Below are positions 23,620 to 32,304 of a DNA stretch of 34,904 bases, piece by piece. The translations under genes and the position numbers were made by a program. Origin of the DNA: JACKHA01 sp041401985 (GTDB lineage: Bacteria > Planctomycetota > Phycisphaerae > Phycisphaerales > UBA1924); NCBI GenBank assembly GCA_041401985.1, contig JAWKTE010000026.1, forward strand, positions 1-34,904, read 5' to 3'. Position 1 is the first letter of the stretch. Each line of letters opens with the position of its first letter. Below the pieces are notes generated by a model. That model saw only the letters and a list, made by a program, of their open reading frames with translations, had not been told where the DNA came from and ran no database searches.

Positions 23620-24876
23620 TCAGTTCCCCGGTATCCCGTATCCCTCCGGCGCCGGCGGCCCGTAGCCCATCGAGTCGCGCTGCTGGGCGCGGGTCTCGCC
23701 CTCCAGGCCCAGGTAGAACTCCTCGAGCTCGTCGCTGGCCACGAACAGCAACGCGCGGCGCCAGGCCTCGAGCGACGCCTCGAAGTCCCCGCGCCGACGC
23801 TCGACCATCGCCATCGCCGCCCACGCGTGCCCGTGCTGCTGGCTCGCGGAGGCCAGGGCCCGCTCGGCCATGTCCTCGACGAACCGCTCGTCGAAGCCCT
23901 CTGGCCTGGGGTCGAGGATCACGATCCACGCCATGTTCGCCAGCAGGTCCGGCTTGTCCGCCAGCGGGCCGTCGGCCAGGTCGCGCGCGTATTCCATCGC
24001 CCGTTCGGCCTGGCCCATCTCGACCGCCATCACCTGGAACTTCCACAACGCGTGCTGGGCGAAACGCCCCGGGTCCATGTCGAACACGCCCTGGAGCAGT
24101 TCCAGGCACCGCTCCGGCTCGCCCGCGTGGAACGCCGCGATCGCCTCGTTGGTGCGAGCCTGGGCCTCGGCCTCGATGGCCTTGTCCGCGAGGTACGCCT
24201 CGTGGTCCCACTCGCCGGCGCGCACCTGGTCCACAACCGATGCCAGGTCCGGGTCGTTCGGGCCGCCGTGCCAGGCGAGCGTGCCCTGCTGGTCGATGAC
24301 GAACACCCACGGCACATGGGCCGCGCCCGCCGCTTCCAGCCACTCGCCGGCGACCCCTCCGCTCGCGTCGAACGCGATGGGGAACCGCATGAACGAGTCG
24401 CGGCTCTCGACATACGCCCGCACGCCGTCGAGCGTCTCGCCGCGCGACTCATCCGCCCACGCGACGCCGACGACCCGGGCCGACGTGTGCCACTGCGTCT
24501 GCAACTGCGACAGACCGCGCGCGGCGTCGCGGCTCACGGGCGTCCACGTCGCCCAGCACAGCACGACCCAGACCTGGCCCTCGCGCAGCGAATCGAACTC
24601 CGGGCCCTGGACCCAGGTCGTCAGGTCGAGCGGCGGCATCGGATCGCCCAGGCGCAGGGATGGGCCCGCGTCCTCTGCGGCGGCGAGCGGCGTGTCGGAC
24701 GCCAGCGTTGGTTCGCCGTCGGCGTCCGGGCTGACGGCGCGGGGCGGCGAGGGCTCGGGCGAGACGGTCTGTCCAGGTGCAGCCGCGCCAGCCAGGGTGA
24801 CGGCGACGACAGCCGTGATCAGCCCCGTTGCTCGCGGGCCGGTCCCCCGCCGGTTCGTGCGGTGTTCAGTGGTCAT
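23620..24876 (-). CDS. Secreted thioredoxin-fold protein with TPR, no redox cysteines
   Basis: A 418-residue exported protein; the ATG at 24876 has a strong AAGGAG site. An N-terminal signal/anchor (ATGLITAVVAVTLAGAAA) is followed by a Pro/Ala spacer and a TlpA/ResA-type thioredoxin domain (~75-225): LRLGDPMPPLDL, VWVVLCWATW, then VPWVFVIDQQGTLAWHG with the cis-Pro. Where TlpA proteins have WCxxC, this one has W111-T-P-V-S115, so both active cysteines are gone; only C107, upstream of the motif, remains. The C-terminal half (~230-400) is helical with TPR-like repeats (AIAAFHAGEPERCLELLQG, AWAAMAMVERRRGDFEASLEAWRRAL). It is probably a periplasmic binding or assembly protein, not an oxidoreductase. 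It is divergent from the TonB-like gene. Confidence 0.8.
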   Translation of the reverse strand: MTTEHRTNRRGTGPRATGLITAVVAVTLAGAAAPGQTVSPEPSPPRAVSPDADGEPTLASDTPLAAAEDAGPSLRLGDPMPPLDLTTWVQGPEFDSLREGQVWVVLCWATWTPVSRDAARGLSQLQTQWHTSARVVGVAWADESRGETLDGVRAYVESRDSFMRFPIAFDASGGVAGEWLEAAGAAHVPWVFVIDQQGTLAWHGGPNDPDLASVVDQVRAGEWDHEAYLADKAIEAEAQARTNEAIAAFHAGEPERCLELLQGVFDMDPGRFAQHALWKFQVMAVEMGQAERAMEYARDLADGPLADKPDLLANMAWIVILDPRPEGFDERFVEDMAERALASASQQHGHAWAAMAMVERRRGDFEASLEAWRRALLFVASDELEEFYLGLEGETRAQQRDSMGYGPPAPEGYGIPGN

Positions 24877-24953
24877 CGCTCTCTCCTTCCGATGGCCAGA
24901 GATCGAACTCTATTCGGCATAACCTATTGGGGTCACGGGTTCTGGATGCCGCG

Positions 24954-26480
24954 ATGGCCAGACGTCGGACAACTCGGGGCAACAGGCGGGCGTCCCGGCG
25001 CTGGGGGCGTCGCCCGCTGGCGACGGGCCTGTGCCTGAGCCTGGTCGCCCACGCCGCCCTCGTCCTGGGGGCGCGGGTGTCGGTCGTGCCGCCTGGGGCT
25101 GCCGAAGTCGGCGGTGCCCAGGCATTCGACCTCGAGTTCCTCACGCTGCCCGAGATGCCCGAGGAGGTCAGACTCGGGATCGAGGAGTCCGACGCCCGGA
25201 CGGACGCCTGGGTCGGCTTCCGCGACTCCACGCCCCACGCGGCCCGGCGGTCGGAGGTCGAGCAGTCGGCCATGACCCCCGAGCCCGGCGGCGGCCCGCA
25301 GGCCGCGCCCGCCGTCGCCGCGACCGCCAGCGACAACCCGGGCCCCGCGATGCCGAGCGAGGCCGCGGAAGCCAGCGTCGAGGCGATGGCGGCATCGCAC
25401 GGGATCGAGCAACCTGAGGCCCAGCCCGCGCCGCCGCGGACGCCGGTGCTGGTGACCAACGTGCCGCCCGAAGCGATCGAGCCGATCGACGCGCCCGAGA
25501 TCGCGGCTCGCCCGCAGGAGCCGATCACGCTGCCCGAGGAGTGGGCGGAGTTCCCCGAGTTCGATCCAGCGGCGTCCGAGACGACGCCAGCCGAGTCGGC
25601 GGCAACAGAGTCCGCGTTCGAGCAGACGGAACCGCTGCCTGAGCCCGCTCCCGACGCGATGCCGGACAGGATGCCCGACACGCCGCTTGAGCACGCGTCC
25701 GAGCCTTTGGCGACACCGACAGACTCGCTGCCGATGGATGTGCCGGCGTTGCCGGCGGCGCAGCCGGGGACGCCCGACGCCGCCCCGGTCGCGTTGGAGT
25801 CGATCATCGAGACCGAGCCGGTTCAGTCCGATGTCGCACCTCTTGGCGACCAGGGACGCGAGAGTTCCGCAGCGGATCAGGCTCAGCCGCCCGAGCCGTT
25901 CGCGTTCCTGTTCGCGCCGCTCGTTCCACCGCGGAGCCTTCCGCTGGACGATCCCGCGGCCGCCGCGCCCGAGTCGCCGGCAATCGAGGTGGCCGCGGCG
26001 CCGGTGCAGCCGCCGCTGGAATCACCCGAGTCGCCGCCGACGCCGCAGGCCTCTCGCGAGGACGCCGGCGACGGCGACGCGCCCCAGGCGTCTCGCGGCA
26101 ACCCGGGCGGGGCCGGCACGCCGGGCGAGCGGAGCGAGTCGGAGGCGTCGGCGGCCTCTCGCCAGGAGCCAATCGAGGTCCGCCCCGGGCGGGTTGTCGC
26201 GGCCGAGGGGCTGCAGATCACGACCGTCCGCCCGGTGTTCGCGATCGCGACGATGGTCATGGCGAACCCCAGGTCGCCCACCGTCGTGATCGAGTTCGGC
26301 GGCGACGGGCGGGTCCGCAACGCGGCGTTCGTGGAAGGTCGGACCACCGGCAGCCGCGATGTCGACCTGCCGCTGCTCGACGCGATCTACCGCTGGACGG
26401 CCCGCGGCAAGGCCCTGGAGACGCTCGGGGACGATCCCGAGGCCACGATCTCGATCCGCATGCGGATCCTGCTGCGATAG
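24954..26480 (+). CDS. TonB-like envelope-spanning protein
   Basis: A 508-residue protein with a basic N-terminus and one membrane helix (ATGLCLSLVAHAALVLGARV, ~23-42). A long (~350 residues) Pro/Glu/Ala-rich acidic region follows, and then a C-terminal domain of ~85 residues (TTVRPVFAIATMVMANPRSP, TVVIEFGGDGRVRNAAFVEG, RDVDLPLLDAIYRWTARGKA). This matches the TonB plan: inner-membrane anchor, extended Pro-rich spacer across the periplasm, and a small alpha/beta C-terminal domain with the 'V...F.G.V..A....G...LD.A...W' pattern. No exbB/exbD or TonB-dependent receptor is nearby, so its partner is unknown. ATG 24954 is 77 bases from the divergent thioredoxin-like gene, so they may share a regulatory region. 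Confidence 0.7.
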   Translation: MARRRTTRGNRRASRRWGRRPLATGLCLSLVAHAALVLGARVSVVPPGAAEVGGAQAFDLEFLTLPEMPEEVRLGIEESDARTDAWVGFRDSTPHAARRSEVEQSAMTPEPGGGPQAAPAVAATASDNPGPAMPSEAAEASVEAMAASHGIEQPEAQPAPPRTPVLVTNVPPEAIEPIDAPEIAARPQEPITLPEEWAEFPEFDPAASETTPAESAATESAFEQTEPLPEPAPDAMPDRMPDTPLEHASEPLATPTDSLPMDVPALPAAQPGTPDAAPVALESIIETEPVQSDVAPLGDQGRESSAADQAQPPEPFAFLFAPLVPPRSLPLDDPAAAAPESPAIEVAAAPVQPPLESPESPPTPQASREDAGDGDAPQASRGNPGGAGTPGERSESEASAASRQEPIEVRPGRVVAAEGLQITTVRPVFAIATMVMANPRSPTVVIEFGGDGRVRNAAFVEGRTTGSRDVDLPLLDAIYRWTARGKALETLGDDPEATISIRMRILLR

Positions 26481-26492
26481 GACGCGGGGCAA

Positions 26493-27188
26493 ATGGCCGA
26501 TCAACCGAAGGTGAAGCGAACCGGACGAGAACGCACGCGCTCGGCGATCGCCCCGGCGGCGGTCCAGATGGCCGTCGGAGTCGCTCTGGCGCTCTGCTCG
26601 TCCGCGGTAGCCCAGACCGTCCCGACCAACACCAACGGCTCGAACCTGCTCAACCCCGCGGTGCGCCACGGCAACGTCCCGTGGCGGCTTGTCGATCAGG
26701 GCTGGGAGGACATCGACCCGCTCGCGCGGTCGCTGTTCCACGCCCGCCCGGACCTGCGATCCGCGACCGGGTTCGGCGACGTGTTCGATCTGGGCGACGG
26801 GCGGTTCGCCCGCGTGGACGGCGGCTTGGTCGCGGTGTTCCCGCGTTCGACGTACGTCGGCACGCTCGACGGGCTCGTGCCCACGATCCCGCCGGGCACG
26901 GTGTTCTACATCGGGACGCCGGCCCCGGCATCGGCCGAGCGGCGTGGGCCGTTCCAGCCCCCGCCCGGGTCCACGTTCGCCGGGAACTCGGTCGGGCGAC
27001 CACCGATCGCGGCCCGCGCGACGATGCGGGCCGAGAGCCTGTTCGCCGGGCGGCGTGCGGGCGGGGCGGGCGAGTCGATCCCGACGCACGTGCCGGTCGA
27101 GGCGACGCCGACGATGTTCACCAGCGAGGACCACCGGGCGGCGGTGGTGGGGTCGCTGCTGGATCGGGCCAGGGCGGCGCGGCGGTGA
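26493..27188 (+). CDS. Secreted hypothetical protein
   Basis: A 231-residue protein starting 12 bases after the TonB-like stop, so probably co-transcribed. The N-terminus is basic (VKRTGRERTRS) and followed by a hydrophobic signal peptide (VQMAVGVALALCSSAVAQT, cleavage likely after AVAQ or nearby). The mature part has a compact beta-rich look (VFDLGDGRFARVDGGLVAVFP, GLVPTIPPGTVFYIG) and then a disordered Pro/Ala/Arg-rich half. No recognised family. Its pairing with a TonB-like protein hints at an envelope function. It ends just before a bidirectional terminator. Confidence 0.75.
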   Translation: MADQPKVKRTGRERTRSAIAPAAVQMAVGVALALCSSAVAQTVPTNTNGSNLLNPAVRHGNVPWRLVDQGWEDIDPLARSLFHARPDLRSATGFGDVFDLGDGRFARVDGGLVAVFPRSTYVGTLDGLVPTIPPGTVFYIGTPAPASAERRGPFQPPPGSTFAGNSVGRPPIAARATMRAESLFAGRRAGGAGESIPTHVPVEATPTMFTSEDHRAAVVGSLLDRARAARR

Positions 27189-27194
27189 AACGAA

Positions 27195-27224
27195 CAGGGC
27201 CGCGATCCTGCGATCGCGGCCCTG
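27195..27224. terminator. Bidirectional hairpin terminator
   Basis: A perfect 13-bp stem (27195-27207 with 27212-27224) with a 4-base loop, in the 55-base gap between two convergent genes. It can serve the secreted hypothetical gene (plus) and rpsG (minus). There is no long T-run. Confidence 0.7.
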
Positions 27225-27243
27225 GTGTGTGATTCGGCTTTGC

Positions 27244-27738
<495 letters not shown>

Positions 27739-27760
27739 GCGAAACTCCTTCGGCTCGGTC

Positions 27761-27781
27761 GCCGACGCCTCGGGCGTCGGC
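27761..27781 (-). promoter_or_regulatory. Hairpin in rpsL-rpsG intercistronic region
   Basis: A perfect 9-bp stem (27761-27769 with 27773-27781) with a TCG loop, 22 bases upstream of the rpsG start. The location recalls the S7 autoregulatory site between rpsL and rpsG of enterobacteria, but I see no sequence similarity that proves that role. Confidence 0.4.
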
Positions 27782-27888
27782 CTCGTTCACCGCTCCGACC
27801 TGGCTGGGTCCGGGCGATTACTTGCCGTGCGGGATGTGGGAAACGGGTGCGGCCAGGCCCGACGCGGGCCGGCCGCGGACGAGACGGA

Positions 27889-28260
<372 letters not shown>

Positions 28261-28379
28261 CGACGGTCCTGGCGCGGGGCGGGGCCCCGCATGGATGGAG
28301 AGGCTGGAAAGAACGGAAAACAGGCGAATCGTCCCCGCGTCGGCGCGGCCACCACCGCTTCCGAACCGGGCGGGGATGC

Positions 28380-28385
28380 TAGGCT
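28380..28385 (+). promoter_or_regulatory. TAGGCT box just upstream of the mazG-like gene
   Basis: A -10-like hexamer ending six bases before the ATG at 28392. No ribosome site is seen, so a leaderless message is likely. It lies in the divergent gap with rpsL. Confidence 0.4.
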
Positions 28386-28391
28386 CGCCCC

Positions 28392-28766
28392 ATGCCAGAG
28401 GAAAGCCAACCAGACCACGCCCAGGGGTCGCCGAGCGGGGCGTCCGCGGACGCCACCACGATCCGGGGGTTCCAGGCCCTGATCCGCCGCAAGTACGCCG
28501 CCACCGATGCCGCCCGGGGCGTGCCGGGCACGTTCATGTGGTTCATCGAGGAAGTCGGGGAACTGGCGACGGCCCTGCAGGATAACGCCGCCGGCAAGTC
28601 CCCGACGCCCCAGCAGCGGGCCAACCTGGAAGAGGAGTTCGCGGATGTGCTGGCGTGGCTGATGACGCTGGCGAACATCGCCGGGGCGGATGGGAAGGGG
28701 ATCGACGTGGAGCGGGCCTTGGAGAAGTACACGAGGGAGGGAAGGGTGGAGGGGGTGAAGGAGTAG
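28392..28766 (+). CDS. MazG-like nucleotide pyrophosphohydrolase
   Basis: A 124-residue single-domain protein of the all-alpha NTP pyrophosphohydrolase (MazG/dUTPase-like) fold. The magnesium-binding residues are visible: E53, E54 and E57 in WFIEEVGELATAL, then E82 and D85 in NLEEEFADVLAWLMTLANIAG. Members split non-canonical or surplus NTPs into NMP and PPi as housekeeping; the exact substrate is unknown. The first ~22 residues are variable, so an internal start is possible, but the TAGGCT box fits the ATG at 28392. It ends four bases before an octamer repeat array. Confidence 0.88.
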   Translation: MPEESQPDHAQGSPSGASADATTIRGFQALIRRKYAATDAARGVPGTFMWFIEEVGELATALQDNAAGKSPTPQQRANLEEEFADVLAWLMTLANIAGADGKGIDVERALEKYTREGRVEGVKE

Positions 28767-28770
28767 GAGC

Positions 28771-28842
28771 AGTGGCGAAGTGGCGAAGTGACGAAGTGAC
28801 GAAGAGACGCAGAGACGCAGAGACAAGGTGGCAAGGTGGCGC
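28771..28842. repeat. Nine-unit octamer tandem repeat
   Basis: Nine consecutive 8-bp units without a slip: AGTGGCGA twice, AGTGACGA twice, AGAGACGC twice, AGAGACAA, GGTGGCAA and GGTGGCGC. Neighbouring units are often identical and then change by one or two bases, as expected from stepwise duplication. It starts four bases after the mazG-like stop. Confidence 0.9.
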
Positions 28843-28866
28843 TGCGGAGAGTGCTCGATTGAGGGG

Positions 28867-29038
28867 GTCGGGCTTTCCAGCCCGACAGGGGCGGGTGGCG
28901 GTCTGCGTGAAATGGAGATTGTGTCGGGTCTGTAGAGGCACGCCATGGATCTCGTGCTGGTTGTGGCCGACGAGAGTGGCTGATTGATCGGGCGTGTCGC
29001 CGCGATCGAGCGGGGATGAAAGCCACGCCCCTCGATCG
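28867..29038. repeat. Non-coding gap with two hairpins
   Basis: The rest of the 344-base gap before the phosphatase stop. A perfect 8-bp hairpin (28867-28874 with 28879-28886, loop TTCC) and a second imperfect stem (29003-29015 with 29028-29038) are visible. Hairpins of the first kind (GTCGGGCT-TTCC-AGCCCGAC) look like dispersed planctomycete-type repeats. I see no gene here. Confidence 0.45.
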
Positions 29039-29110
29039 GGAGTCTGTTGCGGTGTTGGGCGTGGGCCGCGGCCTGGATGCGGGCCGTGGGTGTGACCGGT
29101 GCGACGGCGG

Positions 29111-30670
29111 TCACCGGGAGGCCGTCTGCTCGCGGGCGGAGGCGGCGCGAGCAGTGCTTGTCGGCGGATGCGCCGTCGTCGTTGCCACGGGCGCGGCGGC
29201 GGTCTGACTCCGCTTGGCCGGGCCCGAGGCCGCGCCGTCGTGGAGGACCTCCGTCTTGGTCTCGGCCCGGAGGGGGCGGAAGACCTCGACGACGAGGGTG
29301 TCGTCGGCGGGCGGGCCGTGGCGGTGGCGGTCGACCGCGTCGATGATCGTGTCGGCCAGGCGACCGGGCTGGGCCTGGGACGAGCCGGCCAAGACGCGCT
29401 GGAGCCCGGCGATCTTGAGCATCTTGCCGCCCTCGTCGCGGGCCTCGATGGCCCCGTCGGTGTAGACCAGCAGGCTGTCGCCGGCCGAGAAGCGTCGGGT
29501 CTCGGGGAAGGGCTCGTAGTCGCAGTCGGCCGCGGCCCCGAGGACCAGGGCGGTCGAATGGAGTTCGTCGAGTTTGCCATCGACGCTGCGGAGGAACGCC
29601 GGGGGGTGCCCGCCGCTGGCGTAGGTGAGTTCCGACCTGGTGGGATCGAAGCGGAAGCAGACCGCGCTGGCGTAGACCGAGTGGTGGGCCAGGGTGAGGT
29701 GGACGTAGCGGTTGAGCAGGCTCAGGACGCGCCCGGGGCCGACGCCTGGGTCCTCGGCGAAAACGCGGTCGAGTTCGCCGTGCAGGCGGTTGACGGTCAG
29801 CGCGGCGGGGATGCCGTGCCCCGTGACGTCGAGCAGGACGAGGCTTGTGACGACGCCGATGCCGTCGTCGGCGGGGCCTCGGTGGACGAACAGGAAGTCG
29901 CCGCCGATCTGGCGCATGGGCTGGTAGCGGTAGTCGAGGCGGACGGCGCCGGCGGTGATGGGTGCGGGGAAGAGCGACTCGTGGAGGCGGCGTGCGTCGA
30001 CGAGTTCGCGGCGCATCTCGCCGTACCGGCGCGAGAAGAACTGGACTTTGGAGTGCCCGACGCGCCGGGCGTGGCGGAACCAGGCGATGAGCACGCCGGG
30101 CCCGCCGACAAGCGGCGTGACAAGCGAGATGAGCAGCGCGGCGATCCAGTTCTCCGACCACAGCGGGATGCGCATCACCGCGGCGAAACCGGCGACGGCG
30201 AGCACGGGCCAGGCGGCCTGCCACAGCGTGATGGGCAGCAGCACGCACGCGATCAGGTGCGTCATGGTGAAGAACAGCCAGCCGCCGGCGGGCAGGCCCA
30301 GGCTCTGGAACACCACGCCGAGCGTGCCGTCCGTGAACAGCAGGACGGCGGTGGCCTTGAGCATCGCGGGGGGGGCGAGTTTCTTGCGGACGGCCAGCGC
30401 GAACGCCGCGACGTAGGCCGTGGCCCAGAGGACCGAGAGCAGGATGTAGAGCGTCGTGCGTCCGCCGGTTGGCAGCATCGCGCGGACCCAGGTGCCCAGC
30501 GGCTCCGGGGCCATCGGGAGCAGGAGCCGGAGCACGAGGGCGACGATCGCCAGGGTGCCCATGATCGCGGTGAACAGCAGGAACCGGTGACGCAGCAGCG
30601 TGTCGGTCTCGCGCGCAAACTCCTCCTTGAAGTCGGCGGTGAAGGGCGTGCTGGCGGGGTTCGGTGTCAC
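29111..30670 (-). CDS. Membrane SpoIIE/RsbU-type serine phosphatase
   Basis: A 519-residue PPM/PP2C-type phosphatase that probably dephosphorylates an anti-sigma-factor antagonist in a partner-switching pathway. The N-terminal ~200 residues have about six membrane helices (FLLFTAIMGTLAIVALVLRLL, LYILLSVLWATAYVAAFALAV and others) and no known sensor domain. A linker with ARRLHESLFPAP leads into the catalytic domain: RQIGGDFLFV (D258), LLDVTGHGIPAAL, YASGGHPPAFL, LLVYTDGAIEARD and PADDTLVVEVF, which supply the metal-binding aspartates. The last ~50 residues are Ala/Thr/Ser-rich. The GTG start at 30670 overlaps the stop of a possible 44-codon ORF (GTGA), which decides the start. No RsbV/RsbW homologue is in the window. 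Confidence 0.9.
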   Translation of the reverse strand: MTPNPASTPFTADFKEEFARETDTLLRHRFLLFTAIMGTLAIVALVLRLLLPMAPEPLGTWVRAMLPTGGRTTLYILLSVLWATAYVAAFALAVRKKLAPPAMLKATAVLLFTDGTLGVVFQSLGLPAGGWLFFTMTHLIACVLLPITLWQAAWPVLAVAGFAAVMRIPLWSENWIAALLISLVTPLVGGPGVLIAWFRHARRVGHSKVQFFSRRYGEMRRELVDARRLHESLFPAPITAGAVRLDYRYQPMRQIGGDFLFVHRGPADDGIGVVTSLVLLDVTGHGIPAALTVNRLHGELDRVFAEDPGVGPGRVLSLLNRYVHLTLAHHSVYASAVCFRFDPTRSELTYASGGHPPAFLRSVDGKLDELHSTALVLGAAADCDYEPFPETRRFSAGDSLLVYTDGAIEARDEGGKMLKIAGLQRVLAGSSQAQPGRLADTIIDAVDRHRHGPPADDTLVVEVFRPLRAETKTEVLHDGAASGPAKRSQTAAAPVATTTAHPPTSTARAASAREQTASR

Positions 30671-30801
30671 GGGTGGAGCGGGTCCTTGCGCCCGGTGGTT
30701 GGGAATAGGGGCGGGTCGATGTTGCCCGATGCGATGGCGAAGAGCCGGAGGGCCCAGCGGGCGATCGCGGCGGGGGAGGGCGGCGAGCGGGGCTGGCCCA
30801 C
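30667..30801 (-). CDS. Possible small ORF coupled to the phosphatase gene
   Basis: A 44-codon frame from GTG 30801 to TGA 30667, whose stop overlaps the phosphatase GTG by four bases. The product would be basic and Pro-rich with one amphipathic stretch (AAIARWALRLFAIASGN). A TAGACT box lies nine bases upstream of its GTG. It may be a real leader peptide or small protein that couples translation, or just an open frame in the mRNA leader. No family is recognised. Confidence 0.35.
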   Translation of the reverse strand: MGQPRSPPSPAAIARWALRLFAIASGNIDPPLFPTTGRKDPLHP

Positions 30802-30810
30802 CCTGATCGG

Positions 30811-30816
30811 AGTCTA
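30811..30816 (-). promoter_or_regulatory. TAGACT box upstream of the phosphatase unit
   Basis: On the minus strand the hexamer TAGACT (preceded by T) ends nine bases before the GTG at 30801 and 140 bases before the phosphatase start. It fits the box seen upstream of comEA, murJ and the mazG-like gene. The remaining part of the 315-base gap up to 30985 shows no other clear element except a GATACC (30912-30917) before the glycosyltransferase. Confidence 0.4.
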
Positions 30817-30985
30817 ACGCGCGGTGTAGAGCGGGGATGCGGTTGCTGCGGGATTCTGGCAGCGCGGCGGGGCGGGGAGCATCCGGCGGGCGGCCTCGGG
30901 AGAAGCGTACGGATACCGTTCCGGGTTGACGGATGTGGCTTGCCGCACGCGGGCGGGAACGCGTGGTGCGTCGTGGGAGGGCCGG

Positions 30986-32224
30986 ATGTCGGTGCTCGCG
31001 TGGATCATGCTCGGGGCGTTGCTGGCCGTGGGCGGGAGCGCGGCCTTATCGGTCGCGAACCTGCGTCGGTATCGGTGGAACGCCGCGGGCTCAACGCCCA
31101 ATGACCGTGACGCGTCGGTCGCCGGCTCGCCGAGTGCAGACACCGCCGATGCGGACGTTCCGCTGGTCTCCGTCTGCGTTCCCGCGCGGAATGAGGAAGC
31201 CAACATCGAGGCGTGCGTGCGCTCGCTGCTGGCCCAGGATCTGCGCGCGATCGAGGTCGTGGTCTACGACGACCAGTCGACCGATGCAACGCCGGAGATC
31301 CTCGAGCGGCTGGCGGGCGAGGACAATCGGGTCCGCCTAGCCCCCACAAGCCCGCTTCCCGAGGGCTGGAACGGCAAGCAGCACGCCTGTTGGCGGATGG
31401 CCAAAGCGGCCCGCGGCCAATGGCTGCTCTTCACCGACGCCGACGTGCGGTTCGAGCCCGCGTGCCTGCGGACCGCGCTCGGGCAGGGCCAGGCCCGCGG
31501 CGTCGGGCTGCTCTCCACGTTCCCACGCCAGATCGTCGGCTCAGTCAGCGAGGCGATGCTGGTCCCGATGATCTTCTTTCTTCTCTTCTCGTACCTGCCG
31601 ATGGGGCGGATGCGCCGCACGACGGAGGCCTCGGCCTCGGCCGGGTGCGGGCAGTTCCTGCTCGTTCGCCGCGACGCGTACGAGGCCTCGGGCACGCACG
31701 AGGCGTTCAAGGATTCCATGCACGACGGGATCATGATGCCGCGGGCGGTGCGCCGGGCGGGGTTCGCCACCGACCTGTTCGACGGCACGGGCTTGTGCTC
31801 CGTGCGCATGTACCGGGGCCTGGGCCAGACCTGGCGCGGATTCGCGAAGAACGCGTACGAGGGGTTGGGATCGGTCGGGCTGCTGGCGTTTCTGACGGTG
31901 CTGCACGCGGTCGGGCACCTGCTGCCGTGGTTGGTGGTGATCGGGGCTGGGCTGCTGCTCGCGTCGCGCCCGACGGGCGTGTGGCCTCTGGGGCTTGGCG
32001 ATCCGTGGGCCGGTTTGCTCGCATTGCTGGCGATCGTGATCGCCGTGGGCCAGCGGGCGATGCTGGCGGTCGCGTTTCGCCACCCGATCTGGATCGCCGC
32101 GGCCCACCCGGTCGGCGTCGCGATGATGACGCTGGTGCAGTGGCACTCTTTCGTGCTGCACGTCACGGGGCGACGTGCCTGGCGCGGGCGGGTGCAGGGC
32201 AAGGCCAGCGCCGCGGGGTCATAA
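30986..32224 (+). CDS. Glycosyltransferase family 2, membrane-bound
   Basis: A 412-residue enzyme with an N-terminal membrane helix, a GT-A catalytic domain and C-terminal membrane helices. Seen: VSVCVPARNEEANIEACVRSLL (nucleotide-sugar strand), VVVYDDQSTDATPEIL, LPEGWNGKQHACWRMAKAARG, the metal-binding DxD in LLFTDADVRFEP (~149), and the acceptor-side acid in FKDSMHDGIMMPRAVRRAG. The G-W-x-G-K-x-x-A-C element and the hydrophobic segment after VSEAMLVPMIFFLLF recall CrtQ- and HpnB-type glycosyltransferases acting on carotenoid or hopanoid lipids, so a lipid acceptor is plausible; that is inference. ATG 30986 has a good GGGAGG site. The gene is divergent from the phosphatase and convergent with hutU. 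Confidence 0.88.
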   Translation: MSVLAWIMLGALLAVGGSAALSVANLRRYRWNAAGSTPNDRDASVAGSPSADTADADVPLVSVCVPARNEEANIEACVRSLLAQDLRAIEVVVYDDQSTDATPEILERLAGEDNRVRLAPTSPLPEGWNGKQHACWRMAKAARGQWLLFTDADVRFEPACLRTALGQGQARGVGLLSTFPRQIVGSVSEAMLVPMIFFLLFSYLPMGRMRRTTEASASAGCGQFLLVRRDAYEASGTHEAFKDSMHDGIMMPRAVRRAGFATDLFDGTGLCSVRMYRGLGQTWRGFAKNAYEGLGSVGLLAFLTVLHAVGHLLPWLVVIGAGLLLASRPTGVWPLGLGDPWAGLLALLAIVIAVGQRAMLAVAFRHPIWIAAAHPVGVAMMTLVQWHSFVLHVTGRRAWRGRVQGKASAAGS

Positions 32225-32256
32225 ACCCGTCGGTACATCCCGGCTCCCCGGCATCG

Positions 32257-32287
32257 CCTCTCTTCTCTTTCCTCACTTCTCTCTTCA
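32257..32287. repeat. CT-rich tract between convergent genes
   Basis: A short C/T run like that at 10585-10632, in the 80-base gap between the glycosyltransferase and hutU. It is followed by a small GGCGG/CCGCC palindrome at 32289-32300 that may act in termination. Confidence 0.5.
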
Positions 32288-32304
32288 AGGCGGCACCGCC
32301 GCTC

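Noticed and set aside
28771..28842. Tandem repeat considered as a CRISPR array.
   Set aside because: Units are 8 bp with no spacers and no cas genes are present.
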